Shown: positions 38,024-52,045 of the stretch, piece by piece
Layout of the letters: the number at the start of each line of letters is the position of its first letter
How positions within the stretch are numbered: position 1 is the stretch's first letter
NCBI GenBank assembly: GCA_013076295.1
Contig: RQOL01000863.1
Location: 1,926,180 to 1,990,179, forward strand
Direction of reading: 5' to 3'
Length of the DNA stretch: 64,000 nucleotides
From: Sanderia malayensis
Taxonomy: Eukaryota; Cnidaria; Scyphozoa; Semaeostomeae; Pelagiidae
Translations under genes and position numbers: made by a program
The notes under the pieces: generated by a model
What the model was told of the DNA's origin: nothing
What the model saw: only the letters and a program-made list of their open reading frames with translations
Databases searched by the model: none

Positions 38024-41000
38024 TCAATGTGATGAGGCTCCTTCGCTTCCTCTTGCCTCGCTCTGACCAGAGTTGTTCGCAGCGGCCAGATATGAAAATA
38101 AACAGAGCACAGAGTAACAAATATCTCCAGCCTGAAATAACAGAACTCGTGTTAGCGAGAAATCAAGATGCAGAAAGTTCAAACCGGGAATAAATTTAGG
38201 CCTAAAAACACAAATGCAGTTGATGGACTCGATTATTATTACGATACCAGGTCTTATTCGAGAGAAGCATTTTCCTCAAATGATTACCTTTTTTGAAAAC
38301 AATTCGTGCTGTATTACTTGCTGCGTATGTGGAACTATGAAAACAAGAAAAAGAAATCAGTAACAATCTCAATTCCGCTTTAAAACTACTTAATCTTTCC
38401 CATTTTTCATCAAAGCAAATCAACAGAAATTTGAAGCACATAAACGGTAACATTTCTATCAAGCCAGGGGCTATATTTTCAAGGCTCCAGAGGCTTATTA
38501 GAGAAAGAGCTTAACAAAGGAAGGAGGTTGATAAGATTCTCAGATAAACGTCAGAAAAACGTTCGTATGAAATAACTGCAAAATAGCTTTTATCGTTCAT
38601 AACTTCAAAAGCAAGGCGAGGCTTAATAATGGCGGGGTGTTTAATTCAAAATCTCGCTTCGAAAAGAGGTTTATTGCATGAGAGACTTTGATAAGAAAGG
38701 AGGCTTAGTAAAACTTTTACAGTATCCGATTAAGGTAGTATTGTGCAAGATGTAAGATGACAACAGTGAGAAGAACAAATAGTAATTGTTGTATGCTATT
38801 GCCATACCATATTCCTCAATGTACAGGGTATCCTCTTTTCTGGAGCAGTTCTTTAAATTGCGAACGTCAATAGTGCACTAGGAGAGAATAGAAAAATGAA
38901 ACATTGGACAGATTCACATGCAGCAAACCTCTTCTCTTTACACGTGCAAGTAAACGAGACTAAATTAAAACGAGGTCATGTATCAGAGCGTTCTCACTGG
39001 CACTCAGGCCGTCTATCACATTACAGCATTCATTTATCATAGCAATCTTTGGTTCACTGCAGCCATCCTTGAAGAACATAGTAATTTCTATTTTCTACTG
39101 ACATTTTTCGAAGACACAATATACGAATGACGTACCTTTCTGTCGATGAAAATAATGGACACTCCATCCAGAGAGACTCGCAACAAACCCTTGAGGTTCG
39201 TTTGACAATCCTGAATTATAAATAACGGTATAAATGAGGATCTGTTTATTGTATATAAAGAAATGCTTAGATATAAATAAGCATAGCTATATGTGGATAA
39301 GGATACAGACAGATAAGGATATTGCAGACTCGCTACATTGAGTCCCTGTGCCTTGCTCGTTTCTTGTTGCTGTTGTCAATTCGAAAATTTGATAATTCGA
39401 AAAATCGAAATCAATTCGAAAATCGAAGACAGAAGACTGTGTAATGAGTCTGATGACGTTGATATATTGTAAATACGAAAGACTTACCACTACGTCGAAT
39501 TCTCCACCAAGTTCCATGCCTGCAGTTAATAAGAAAGTTCATTAATAAGAACTCAATAAAATAAAGCCATGGTATGAAGATCAGTAAACAACGTGGGCGT
39601 GCATATGCACAAACGTACATACACTGTCTGTGGGGAGTCAGTCTGCGCTATATAAATCAACTGTCAGTTGTCATGGAGTGGGGGGTTCGAGTATACTCTT
39701 GGCTAGGTTTGAATACACGTCACACACAAGCAATACGACAAGAGTTACAAAACATGATAAATACTGTCGCCCCCGGTGTTGCTGATATGATCTGCTTAAA
39801 AATAATGCAAAATTCTGATCGTCCGGGGGTAGTGTTCAACGATTGGCATTCTTGAGCACATGGTGAATCAGAATAGATCCGTCTTCAAATGCATTGATGA
39901 AACCCCCGTGTTCTGAGGTTAATTACGCTGACTTTGACTGGTGAAGTGCGGAACATCAGGGGTTAAAAGTATTATACGAACATACATTAAAAACAAACAT
40001 GCATACGTACCTTGTTGAAACACAAAACAAAGCACAACACATACAATACCTACGTCACACTGATAAGAAGACAAACACGTCACAATAAACACAACACAAA
40101 CAAAAAGACATTGAGAGCAGAATAAGCAGTCTGTCAGTTGCTTTAAACTCACTACATTGCGTCCCTGCGCCTCACTCCTAACCCGCTCAACACAAGGGAG
40201 TGAGCAAAAACGAGGGAAGCACAAGGACGCAATGTAGTGAGTCTAAGTTTGCTTGGCTTGTAGCCAGTAAGCACAGTGATAAGTGTGCTATGAAGGAAGA
40301 TAAGAGGGTTAGATCACGGAAAGATGTTTAGTGTAGGCTTGTTGCTTAATTGGTCATATGTGGGGTGTATGTATGGATAAATATGAGTAGTTGTAAACAC
40401 CTGTAGATGACTACTTATGACAGACGACAAACATACCCGGTTCCAGACCCTTAAATTTCCGCGCAGTCTTCACCATGCTTTCTTTTATTGACGAATACAA
40501 GCTTTTACACTGATAAAATAACACGAAATTAATCAGATACATGTGTGTACACATGAAAATAGCTTCATACATACTTCATACTAAGTGTGAATACAATTAC
40601 TGCATCGAAGCCAAGAGGTGGCACAGTAGAGCATTAAATGCTAATAGCATTGTGTCATGTGTTAATAGAAGACTACCTTTTTTGTTGATATTTTCTGGAG
40701 TTCGGTTTCCTCGCCCAATTTCACCCAGAGACATAAAATGCGTGCACGCGGTGAGCAACTCATGTTGACCACGTTTTCATACCACCATCTCTCCACTATG
40801 CCACCATTTGTGCTCTTGATCAACATACAGTCATCACAGACCTGAAAGGAAAGGCATTACGAGGGTTTATAGCATGTATAGGTGGGGGGAAGAGACGTTC
40901 TACTTGAGTGAGCACTCTTCATATATCCAGCAAAAATCCATCTAGCGTGCGAAATGGAAAGCCACAGGTATCAGCAAGGATGAGCTCTGGCATTAAGATT

Positions 41001-44000
41001 TAAATCAAATAATTCGAATAATAATCTTGAAGGATAGAAAAATTTGCAATTGCTCACTTCTAGGAAAAAGACTGGGCCAGACTGGTCGTCGCCAAGGTGA
41101 ACAACAAAGACGTGTTTCTTCATAGTGCGACTTCGCAGAGGTTTAAGATCGATGTCGTTACCATTCTGTTGATGAAATAAAAAATAATAAACTATTCTTT
41201 ATTTTGATGAATAAAAAAGGTCAATAAACACCTGTTCAAGTCAGAGGTCAGGTCAGAGGCCACTTTAAAACAATGACAGAGCTCCAGTTTAAGGTTAAAA
41301 TAGAAGTAATGACATGGTCAAGTCAGAAGTCAAGCTTGAGGTCAATTTTGGAACTATTTAAAGGCCGTGTCAGAGTTCAAGTTTAAGGTCAAGATAGAGA
41401 TAATGGCATGCTCAAGCCAGTTCGTTCAAGACAAGTGCTGTATACTTACAAGCTTATCCAAGCTATCCAACAAAATATTAATGTGTTGTGTGTAGACCAA
41501 GCCGATATGAGCTTTACCGAGCAGTCTACGAACTTTACGTCTGATCATCGTCTTGTCGACTTGAACAGTGAGCATAAAAGCAATCATGTTGTGAAGAATC
41601 GAAGCCAGAATTCTATCCTCGTCTTCTACAACACACCTCCGTTCGCTGCGTCCCAAAGAACGGTACCTCAAAGTAAAAAGAGGGTTGTATGTTATCTCAA
41701 ATAGTTATAATTGCGTCTCATCCATATTCATCTACTTGTGGGTCGATTAGCACACAGTGGAGCCCCTAAATAAAGCCTGGTTTCCATATAGTTGTTGAGG
41801 GTCGTTGAGGGTCGAGTTCATTAAAATCAACTTTTGACAATGTCTCTGTGTGATTTTTAATCCTTTCAGAGACCCTCAGCAACCCTCAATGACTATATGG
41901 AAACCAAGCTTAACAGATATCTATGGTATTGATAATTTTAGCCGTTGTGAAAGATTGCTTTTTACAAAGAGATAACCAATATTGAAAAATTTAAGAAGAA
42001 AATATTTGTCTGTTGTTCAATAGTCCCCTCTGTACAGAGGGGTCCATCAATAGAGGCTTGTCAAGTTGTAGATGATGCGTATATAAAACGTTCTGTCGAA
42101 TCCATTAGTTATAAAGGCTGTCTAGTGATAAATAGGATATAACAGTTTACGCCCCTACCTGTCCAGAAGTTCTACTGGTCCAACGTCCATTCCGATTACC
42201 TCTCTTTCAGCCGCAACTGCATCGTAGAAGCAGTATTCCCAGAATGAAAGATTGTCCCAAATGCTTGATCTCGGATTCATAAGACCCTCGAATACAAACC
42301 GACGTCCAGTGCCCGTTATTCCCTGGCTGACGCGCTCCTTGCGGGCTTCGTGCAGCACGTTGCATCTAAACCTATATCCGTTGCTGGAAACACAATAAAC
42401 ACTGGTTGCTTAAGAACATCAACTACGATGTACAGTCTAAAAGTTAATACCGGTTTTGCACCCCGAAAGAAGGATTCTACCTATTGATAATCAACATAAA
42501 GCGCCTTAAATTCAGGGGGTTCGGTAATTGAAATTATACGTTGGAATAGTCTTACCTTGCATTACTCTTGCAGACCAAGCTCCTCTCCTCCGCAGAATCC
42601 TTTTTGACATCCTCCGCTAATGATGGCTCACCGACAGATTTCGATACTTTAGGTGATGATGACGTGAACTTCGATGTCAGGCTGGAATGATTTAAAGATG
42701 GTAGCCGTCTGAGAGTTCCCATTCCCGCCAAATCCTCATCCCCAGAATGCATTGGCGAGGAATGTTGAAACAAGGACGACCGACGCGATCCAGAGCTGGC
42801 GGCTTCGAATCCGGCGTCGATAGAGCCGCGTTGCTTTGGCCAGCCGCGTGCGCCGCCGTTCAACGAAGACTCACTGTGTCCACCTGTGCTGCCGAGTGAG
42901 CCGCGTTTGCCGTCAGCCCCGTTGACGGCTGTCACTGTGTTGTCATTGTGATCCTCACGACGGCCGAAAATGGCCGACACTCTCTCGTCACTCTGTGGCA
43001 TCGGTGAAGCTTCTAGGAAAAGAAAAAAACAGTTATTAATAGCAAGACAATAACAAATTTGTTATTGTATTTTATTTTCTTTGGGCAAGAATCAGAATTC
43101 AGAATAAAAACATAAAAACGGTAGAAAAGTATAAGTTTGACTTTTGGAACCCTAATAGAAATCCTACAGCCAAAGAAAAGTCCCGATAACTTGAATCATT
43201 TTCATCGGCCCTTAGAGGTTCGAGTTATCGGGTATTTACTGTATATAGACACTAGCATAGTATATGAAAAGCAGAAGAACGCCAGCCTTAAGTCAATTAG
43301 ATGCTCTTCCTCCACTAAGACCAGAGCAAAATTAATTACAAAGAGTAAAAACAGAAGAATTTATATAATACATCGACTTCAAGAGGACCTTACCTCTCGT
43401 GTAAACAATACTCGAATCACTTTTCGCATCAATTGCATAGCTCAGTTGTGCCAATTTGTCACTATCTCGTCTCTTGGTAGACGTAACCGCCGTGGGCGAT
43501 TTTCTGCTAACGACGGGCGATTCTTGTATTTTCTTGCCGCAATAGTGCGTGTGCATTACCTCGAGCAGTGAGAAAACTGAAGCCAGGCCCCCGGCCCCTT
43601 TCGTCAGCATACTCTGTTGCAATCCTTCGATAACAAAGCGAAGTAACTCCAAGATGCTTCGGTAGCCGTTCCTTGATATGTGCTAAAAGGAAAAAGGTTA
43701 TTGTTCACATGTATTTTTAATTGCATTAGAAGTATTCTTCATTGCATTAGAAGTATTCTTCATTGCATTAGAGATATTCTTCATTGCATTAGATATTGCA
43801 TTAGAAGTATTCTTCATTGCATTAGAAGTATTCGTCATCGCATTAGAGGTATTCTTCATTGCATTAGAGATATTCTTCATTGCATTAGATATTGCATTCG
43901 AAGTATTCTTCATTGCATTAGATTGCATTGAAAGCGATATCATATCATGTTTTAAAATAAGATACATAAACGTAGCGAAAGAACATCAAATAGCAAATAA

Positions 44001-47000
44001 CTAACTGATAAATGAGCAAATGGAATAAGCAAAACTTACAAAGTTTGCAATAGTTTCGTCATCTTCTGTCAATTCTTTTGGCTCGTAAAGTTGCTTGAAT
44101 AAATACTGTCTCAAACTTTCGTGGACCAACAGTCTCCTAAGTTTCTTCTGACTGAACCAGCCCACGCCATCCCCTTTTAGAACGCTCGTCACAACGTCGT
44201 TTAGAACTTGCTGGTTGTCACTAAAAATGACGCAACATTTCATCCTACTAAATACGTAACACGACACGGTGTATTAAGAAACGTGGCAAAACTGTTTATT
44301 TCGAGAGGGGGCGGAGTATTATTTCTAGAAGGGGGGCATAAATGACACACAAACCTCGTGTGAATTTTAGGATCCTTTAGAGATCTCTGTGTCGTGAAAG
44401 ATGATCTTTCGAAAAGCTTTTCTGGGTTGGTCCAACGAAGAGTACTCCCTGGAAAACAAATTAAATACATGCTAAGTCATCTGCAGAGTCGTTACACTAG
44501 TAAGCAATATAGTGCTAAGTAATTCTGTTGGTCAGTTGTGCTTCTGACAGCTGCAAAACAGTACTACTCACGTTGAATACAGTGTGAACGTAGAAAAGAC
44601 TCGAAAGTTGGGGGAAACATAAGGTACAAGGGCACTTTTCGAAGAAAAAAGGGGCAGTTTTAGGTAGTTTTTTTAAATATTGGACAGTGTATGCCCCTCG
44701 TGCCCCCCAGTTACATTTTCCCAGTGTAAAATCTCCTTTCTAAGGTAGACCAGCACAATAAAACAACAGATTTACTGACACAAGTACCTAATAACAAATA
44801 CGCGTGTTCTTGTCATCTAACACTCACCATCTTCGACTTCAGAAATAGAGTGAGGCTGGGAAAGTGATCTTGAAGTTAATGGTGATGTCGGTACGCTGTT
44901 GCATTCGGAGCTTCCCGAGCTTGTGAATGAGGCTGCGCTTATCTGAGAATCGACAGAGCTTTTCTGGGATAGCCTCGGTTTAAACTGATCAATCAAGGCT
45001 ACAAATCCAAAATAAAAAACAAATAAATGCACAGTTGCACAGCAACATAAAAGAACAAAACAGCAACAATACAGAGAGCATCGGATAACGCAGGTGTGAA
45101 ATACAAGGGCTACCTGAAAGGCATTTTGGTCACAGCAAGGGAGACTTACCAGTTATTCTCTCACTTGCGTTGCTTCCTTGCCTCGTTAAAGCTTCCTTAG
45201 CCTTCTGTCCGAGACTGGATGTTCTTGACAAGGAGTTCCTTTTGAAAAACCTTTCATCAGTCTGCGTGCCAGCCTCCTTATCATCACCGTTTTCATCGAT
45301 GCTGTTGCCTCGACTTGAATCGAGAATCGCTTGCAAAGTCGAAGCTGACACGTTGCAATCTTCTGGACCTGTACTCGTGTTTTCTTGTCTTAAATAAGAG
45401 AGCAACAATTGAATAAAAGCCCTGGGCTATAAGTTACAAACCTTTTAGAACCTAGGAAGGGCAGTCATTAGCTTTCTTCCTGAAATAGGGGGCGTTAAAA
45501 AAAACAAAGCCCTTATTCGAAGTATTACAGTAACCCCACATATAAGAATCTGCAAATTTTGCATCCAGTCTATTGTTCAAAAACAATACGCTATTGTTTA
45601 CCTTCACTTAACCCCCAGATAATTGCAAAAAAGTACGTATTTCCATTCATAGCAATATACAAAAGCACGCAATTCCAGGGGGTGACAACAGTGCTTCCAC
45701 ATAAACGCTTTATGTAACACCCGTACTAATAATAGAAATTGCATTGGTTTAAATTGATCAAGAGACAAAACAATGACAAGAGCTCGATGTATATATGGCT
45801 CACCGTATATATGTTACGTACCTTTCAGCCGGTTTATTGAAGATGTGGGGCTGTGCTTTCATTACTGGGTAGCTTATTACACGAAGGGCAACGTCGCTTT
45901 TATCCTCAGTCTCCTGTGGGCTGTACGAAGAATACGATGAATCGTACATCTCTGCAATCTTCTGCAAAATACAAATTCGAATGCATGTAAAATAGTTTGA
46001 CAATGGAGAGTAATGGCCAGCCTTGTGTGGGTCCATCTCTTTTTTTCTTGCTCTCCTCACCTTTTGCTTCCAAATTAATCCTTCATTACAATATGCAATC
46101 TCAAACATGCACCACCTTGCAAAACACTATGCTGTGTTTAATTGGCATATGGTATTAAAATGGCGATTTAATAATTATTCCTTTCCAACAATAGTTTCAT
46201 CCTGCATCCTTCATCCTTTCATCCTTCATCCAGCACATTCGTCCTTTCTACAATAGTTCACATTCATCCTTTCTTAAAATTATTCTCTTGTTTTCTCCCC
46301 CCTCCCTTTCCACAATATATTCCCTCCCCCTTCTGCCTCTACTCTCTAACCCTCCCAATAATTCCCAACGTCCTCGTTATAAACGAAACGCAAATAAACC
46401 CACCTCTTTATTATGCACAGCGGTTTCATTCACATCCTCTCCAAAATCTTTCTTCATGAATTGTCTCATGAGCTCCTCCGCCTCTTCCAGGGAGACATCG
46501 CTGTCCGAGAGATCATCCTCGTAATCAAAGAGAGGCCCAGAATCGTCTGAGTCATCACAGAGGTCGTGACCAAGTTTCGAGCATGGGTTGTGAACTTGGT
46601 AATAGATCGGATCCAGGTAATGGCTGTACCATCTTGGTTTGTCACCAATTATCTTCGGGTTTAAGATGCCTGGATTGATTGGAAACAATTAGAAACTGTG
46701 ATAAAATCTCAATAAAACAAACTTCCAAGCTGTAACGAAGTAAACATAGTAAAACTCCTTTATAAATTGTTGGTCCCTGAAAGACCTGTTTTTCAAAGTA
46801 TAGTTCACAACCCAATTTAATAAAGTCTTACTTAATAAAGCATAAGTTTGCATTCAATTAATAAGAGGTCTTCATTCCGAACTCAATCAGACATATCCTC
46901 ATTTCAAAGCCATGATATTAAATGGGCCCCAAATACCAAATATACAGCCACAATTGATACAACATACCAAATTAAATACACAATAATACAAGTGACATTT

Positions 47001-50000
47001 AAGATACAGCAGAGCACTGCATAAGCTCAATACAAACATCCACAGTGTAGTTCAGCATGACAAGATATTAATAGAATTTCAATAAGGCTTTCGCTTCTCA
47101 AATAACATATGCTTATCATGATTAGTTGGTTAAACAATCTGAAATCAATCTTCAATAGAAGAGGAAAATACCACGCAATTCCACTACAATCAAACAGAGC
47201 GAGATTTGCACACCAATCTATAATTTATTGGTATTTGTACGCGGAGTTGATGCTTATAATTTTGGTTTGTGAAATTAAAAAGATGTCATGGAATCTTTGT
47301 ATGGCGAACATCTGGCAACTTAGGAACTTAGGAGTGATGATTGAAATCTCAACAAATAGTATAGTCAGAAATAAAAGCTTTTTATTTCGACCAGCACGAG
47401 GTTAATAGATTAACTGATTAACAAAAAAGGGAAAAAAGATGTATTTATAATTTGTGTTGTTATGAGACTCGGGGTAATGGAAGATTAAGCAAGCTTACCG
47501 TTGTAAACTTTGCGAAAGACTGTGTTGTCTGGGTTGACGAGCCATTCTCCAAAATATTCCAGTGCCTGAAAGTAGGAATCCGACTTCAGTAATCATAGAA
47601 TTTTCGTTTCAAAGTGTCGTATGTAGAAGAGCTAGTGTTTTACAAAGGCGTCACCGGAATACTCATACTAGGGAAAAAGGACCCGGAACCCTGAACATGG
47701 AATCAGGATCCATGACTTTTAGCGAGGACCTGGAGCCTGCAGCGAAACCCGTGACTTTAAGCGAACGCCCGGGGCCTGGAGTTAAGACCTGTGACAAGGC
47801 GCGAGTGCCTGCAGTTAGGACTCATGTTGAGAGCCACCAGCACTCTCATTCAGGATCAATTGACAGGCAACGGAATACAGTTTCATGCCTGCAAATGAAC
47901 TCTACGACTACTACAAGAGACCACATACAATAATGGACAAAGGTTCTTGGAGCGCTTCAACCCGTAAACCTCTTTTTCGAGGGTTTTATTCCCTCACTCT
48001 ACCTAAAACAATGTTCTTCTCACAATCAGACCCCTCATCGTGAAAAATAATTTTGCATGTTGCATAATACTGTCTCTGAGACAACATTGCTTGGCGGAGG
48101 AAAGGAGTGAAGGATACGTGCAAAACTTGCGAAAGTCGTAAGTGTACCAGATCAGTCTATTATAGCTTATGCGGCATTGCATACCTGTGTTTCTGCCAAT
48201 GCATTAATGAAATCCGACGGCATGTGTCTGGACGCAACAAAAGCATCCCTTTGAAAAGCGACCAGTGGTCTCGGGTACAACCTCAGGATGCGGCAGTATT
48301 GGGCGAAATCTCCATTGACGCTCGGAGAGGTGAAGAACTTCACGAGACACGCACGAATTGCCACGTCAATCGAATCAATGTCGTTGCCGTAAATGAAGTC
48401 ATTGATTGGTGCGCCAGACGCCGAGCTGTGGTGCGATTTCAGAGAACCAGACTCAGAATAATCACTAGGCATACTCTGAGGATACAGACTCAGGCAATCT
48501 ATACACTGCAAAAAAGAAAAATCAAATGCTATCTATATGGTCTGTGGGTATACAAGGATGGTGCATCTGGGCATAAAACTTGTTAAAAGCTACACATGGT
48601 AGCTATGCACACTATAGCATCAAAATAGGTATAAAACAGAAATAGAAATATATATAATTCTGTACAGGGTGGGTCAAATTCAAGATATACAGAGTTCAGG
48701 AAAAAAATTCCATCCCTCTCAAATTGTCGGTCAATATAATAAGCTAGCTATAATAAGTTTTTTAGCTTTCAATCAGAGATGGAAGCAAAATAAAATGAAA
48801 TTGCTGGTTTTACCTGTCTTAGTTGTTCTCGCAATATCGTCCCTTCTGGCTCGGGGAAGGAAGGAATTTCATCCATACTCAGTGGGACAGATAGCTAGAA
48901 AGAAAAACAATTAGATTATCAGACAATAGCTTTATAAAGTTGAAGATACTCCTTAACATATGAACTATAGACAAAACAGGAGTGCAATTTATAACAGCTT
49001 ACTTTTGAAGTGTCCAAATCAACAATAAGAATGTCTGCAGGAACTTGAAAGTATTGGCTCTTGTATTGGAGAAAACTCGTCGGAATGCCAATAATATACG
49101 GAGTTGGAGCAAGAAGCAACTGTAAAGGAAAATATACATGGCTTTCTTTAACTTTAGGATCATTTGATATGACACAGGGTTTAATCAAAGCTCTTCTGTG
49201 TGCAAATCTAATGGGAAGTTATTGTCACAAGGGCATCATATTTTGAGCATTACCATACCTGTTCAGCATTCTTCATACAAGTTGGCAGCAGAGGTATGAC
49301 AGGAAACATGTATTCCATAGGATAGAGCATTGATTTTAAAGCCATCACACTTATTGATAATGCATTGTAATCTTCTGATTGAAGGAGCACCTGAAAGATG
49401 TGAAAACTATGTCTGATCCTTTGAGATCTCAATACTCTAGCATTGATCCTTGGAGATCCCAAGGAAGTCTCTGGTCCATGGGAAATCTCTGAGAATCAAA
49501 ATCTTAGTTCTTGGAAATTTGCAGTAAATCTGACCAGAAGAGATCCCTGCAAATCCTTTGATCGCAAACAACCTCTGAGATATCACATGCTTTTTACCAC
49601 CTCTTCATAAAAAAGCTCAGGCAGTAATATGCAGATATACGTCACTGCATATGTGTGTATGTATCTAGATGTATATATGTGGATTGTTAGGTATAAAGTG
49701 TATGTTAGAAATTTACTAAAACAAACCTTTCGTTCCAGTAAAATGCATGTCAGAACCTTGAGACATGTCTCGACACCAAGCAGCTCAAATGGAAGATGAA
49801 GGGGGAAGTCGAGTAGAGAAAATCTGCTTTTTTCTGGCAATGCAAAAGTCAGTGGAGGCTGTAGATGTCTTGGTAATAGTTCAACTTCAATCCTGTTCTC
49901 CCCTGCAGTAGGTAAAGGCATTTTTGTTAATCTCATAATCCATTGTTCAATCTCGTGGATTTCTTTAATTTGCGGTTGATTTTTGTAAAAGTTAGGGTCC

Positions 50001-50638
50001 AGAAACATGGTCCAATTTCTCATAGTTGGGTTTGGTACGTATTTCATTACGTTCCCTTCAGTAACAACGTGCCAATATTGCGATAGTTTATCCAGCGATA
50101 CGGGCTCTGAAACTCTTGATTCTATAATCTTTCGCAGCACAAATAAACACTCGCGAAATGTGGAAAGAAATGGGTTTATGGATATGATGCAAATACTCGT
50201 CAAACTTCTGCACGGGACAGATTTAAATGAGCAGCCATTAAGAGTCTTCTCATTCCATTCGTTGTCAACTGAATCCTTGTAATTTCCTTCGCCTAGGCCG
50301 TTTTCATTTGTAACATCACCGTTGTTTATATTTTCACAGTTTGAAGACTGTCTTAGCCCGACGCAAGGTCTAAAAAAGTTACAGCACATTCCATAACGAA
50401 CGATACCACTATCTTTTTCAGTAAGTGTAAACACGAAGGAGTTTGTATCCTTCAAACTCAGTCGTTTTGACGCACTGATACAACCTTCCGGTTGGCAAAA
50501 AAATACAACATCGATTGGCAGCGGAAAATCTTCGTGTAACACTTCAGGAAAGCATCTCAATAGCTCTGGAGCTTGTGGCGAATCTAGGACAGGCTTCTTG
50601 TTGCCAACAACGATCAAATAGTCCATTAAACGCGTCAT
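38024..50638 (-). CDS. MADD: MADD / Rab3 guanine-nucleotide exchange factor (DENN domain)
   Basis: Twenty-four exons: 49727-50638, 49259-49390, 49003-49119, 48814-48894, 48185-48505, 47499-47565, 46404-46669, 45822-45961, 45150-45388, 44828-44998, 44355-44448, 44040-44220, 43394-43682, 42556-43012, 42159-42383, 41450-41666, 41058-41165, 40677-40841, 40437-40509, 39488-39519, 39136-39210, 38808-38877, 38288-38334, 38024-38131. Continuous frame of 1528 residues, near the human length. The protein activates Rab3/Rab27 and acts as a KIF1 adaptor for synaptic-vesicle precursors; it also binds TNF receptor 1 in mammals. Seen: tripartite DENN module in residues 1-500 ([58 protein letters not shown]), acidic linker, [43 protein letters not shown], and the end block [14 protein letters not shown]. 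The start at 50638 gives an N-terminus a few residues shorter than human. Confidence 0.96.
38490..38735. repeat. Dispersed repeat H, copy 3 (MADD intron)
   Basis: Contains 'ttgataagattctcagataa', 'cgtcagaaaaacgttcgtat', 'aaataactgcaaaatagctt' and 'cataacttcaaaa', matching the two liprin-alpha intron copies in order. The sequence family is unknown to me. Confidence 0.55.
39326..39452. mobile_element. Decayed inverted-repeat element, family D (MADD intron)
   Basis: Left end 'agactcgctacattgagtcc' and right end 'gtgtaatgagtct' resemble the family D ends at 40144-40245 and 55630-55743. The inside is a different AT-rich sequence with 'attcgaaaa' repeats. Confidence 0.5.
40144..40245. mobile_element. 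Inverted-repeat element, family D copy (102 bp, MADD intron)
   Basis: Ends 'taaactcactacattgcgtc' and inverse complement 'tagactcactacattgcgtc'. Flanking bases 'cagttgctt' and 'agtttgctt' look like a worn target duplication. No coding capacity. Confidence 0.8.
41771..41912. mobile_element. Inverted-repeat element, family B copy 2 (MADD intron)
   Basis: Begins 'taaagcctggtttccatata' and ends 'tatatggaaaccaagctta', with the central 'caatgtctctgtgtgatttt' shared (inverted) with the other copies at 21753-21878 and 54826-54970. Non-coding. Confidence 0.85.
43163..43242. mobile_element. Small inverted-repeat element, family F (MADD intron)
   Basis: 'cccgataacttgaa' on the left pairs with 'ttcgagttatcggg' on the right, and outer ends read 'tacag' and 'actgta'. 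About 80 bases, non-coding. Confidence 0.6.
43710..43937. repeat. Minisatellite with 21-bp units and a higher-order pattern (MADD intron)
   Basis: Units of 'attcttcattgcattagaag' and variants repeat across the intron between exons 12 and 13; a truncated 'gatattgcatta' unit recurs twice, giving a larger repeat of roughly 110 bases. The unit lacks stops in one frame of each strand, producing 83- and 89-codon false open frames. Confidence 0.9.
45526..45602. mobile_element. Partial inverted-repeat element, family C (MADD intron)
   Basis: Left end 'tacagtaaccccacatataa' matches the end of the 51865-52045 element and the core 'aatacgctattgtt' is close to the family core. The right end is not evident. 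Confidence 0.5.
47930..48112. repeat. Dispersed repeat G, copy 2 (MADD intron)
   Basis: Shares ordered blocks with 13469-13712, including 'ggacaaaggttcttgg', 'caacccgtaaacctcttttt', 'caatgttcttctcacaatca' and 'gagacaacattgcttgg'. The perfect hairpin of copy 1 is absent because only one arm is present. Confidence 0.7.
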
Positions 50639-51233
50639 TATAGACCGAGAAAGTATGGGAAGATGTTACTTTAATGCCACAAGATGGCCTAGGCCATTAG
50701 CCCTCGAAGTAGAGTATCATTATTCTGCGGCTGACACAAAACTCTTCGGAATTTTCAAGTAACAAAACAACAATATCCAAAAAATTATCTCTTATCTCAT
50801 TCCAAAATCATCCAATCTCATCTGATAAATTCGCTTTCAGTAAGTAAACTTCTCAGAATAAGCGAACAAACCTGGTATTGCATGGAAATGCTGAACTCCT
50901 GCACCTGTTTGCGGTATAGTTGAGCATTGTTGAAAATTTATTGTTTTCCATTGCTTTCATTGTTATATTACAATAATCCCCAATTGTCTAATTCCACAGA
51001 GGAAACATTTCAGTATCATTGTTATAAAAATAGATTCTAATTTTTACTAAATTAAATATGAATACAATGCAATGAAAAATTTATCAAAATTTTAAGCTTT
51101 TATTATGGATTGTCTTTTGTTTCAAACGATGTCGATGCGAAACAGATTGAAACAGAAAAATTTTCTTAAAAAGAAAAGAGTCAGACGCACATGCGCATTG
51201 AGCTGTCTCCGTACTTCACGAATTTCAACAAAG

Positions 51234-51434
51234 TACCGTATTTCCTCGATTAAACGCCCCGGGGCGTTTATTAATCTCGGCACTTTTTTGGGGGGCGCCT
51301 AATCGAGGGGGGCCATTATTCGAGGGAGGGCGTTTATTAGAAAGTACAAGATCGTTTATTAGAAAGTAGCATAAGGGGGCGTTTATTCGAGGGGGGCTTC
51401 TAATCGAGGGGGGGCGTTTAATCGAGGAAATACA
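51234..51434. mobile_element. Inverted-repeat element related to family A (201 bp)
   Basis: Starts 'taccgtatttcctcgattaa' and ends 'ttaatcgaggaaatac'. The inside is built of 'gggcgtttattcgagggggg' blocks in both orientations. The wording parallels family A but uses 'acgcccc' instead of 'agccccc', so it may be a sister family. Confidence 0.8.
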
Positions 51435-51864
51435 AATTCCAAGTTAAGTGTTGACGTGGGCCATGCCTACCTTTGAGCCACTGGAGTTAGGCTAATCAAA
51501 TAGCTAACTGAATCAAGTTATAAAAGAGAGATAAACAAGACTTCATAATAGTTACTTTGTTCATCATTACAAGCCTCCTTATATTTACAAACACGAAAGC
51601 TCGCTTTATTTAAGTTTGAACAGCACATATTATATATTCGGACCAGTAATAGCTGTGATAAGTCATTATTAAACTATGGAACATAGCTGAATTAACCACA
51701 AAGCCATGAAATACATCACAATAGACAATATATCTACTCCTTTCTTAGCCATACGGTGAAGAAAAAATTTACGAGTGACCCAAATAGATCATTCTTAAGT
51801 TTTTTAAATTTTCATTCCGTAATCCTTTACCATCGTGGGGAAGCTCGTTATAAGGAAAGTTCAT

Positions 51865-52045
51865 TACAGTAAAACCCGCATATAAGAACCAATTGACAAG
51901 AACCTCTCTGGGCTGATATTTCTCCTCAAAACAATGGAAGAAACAATAGCCTATTGTTTCTCAACAATAGAAGAAGCAATAGCCTATTGTTTTGTAACAA
52001 TAGGCTGCAAAATATGCAGGTTCTTATATGCGGGTTTTTACTGCA
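51865..52045. mobile_element. Inverted-repeat element, family C (181 bp)
   Basis: Ends 'tacagtaaaacccgcatata' and the inverse complement of 'tatatgcgggtttttactg' form terminal inverted repeats. The centre repeats 'caatagcctattgttt'. It lies just below the stop codon of the zinc-finger gene. Confidence 0.85.

Noticed and set aside
43680..43967. Open frames of 83 and 89 codons on both strands
   Set aside because: Both are translations of a 21-bp minisatellite in a MADD intron.
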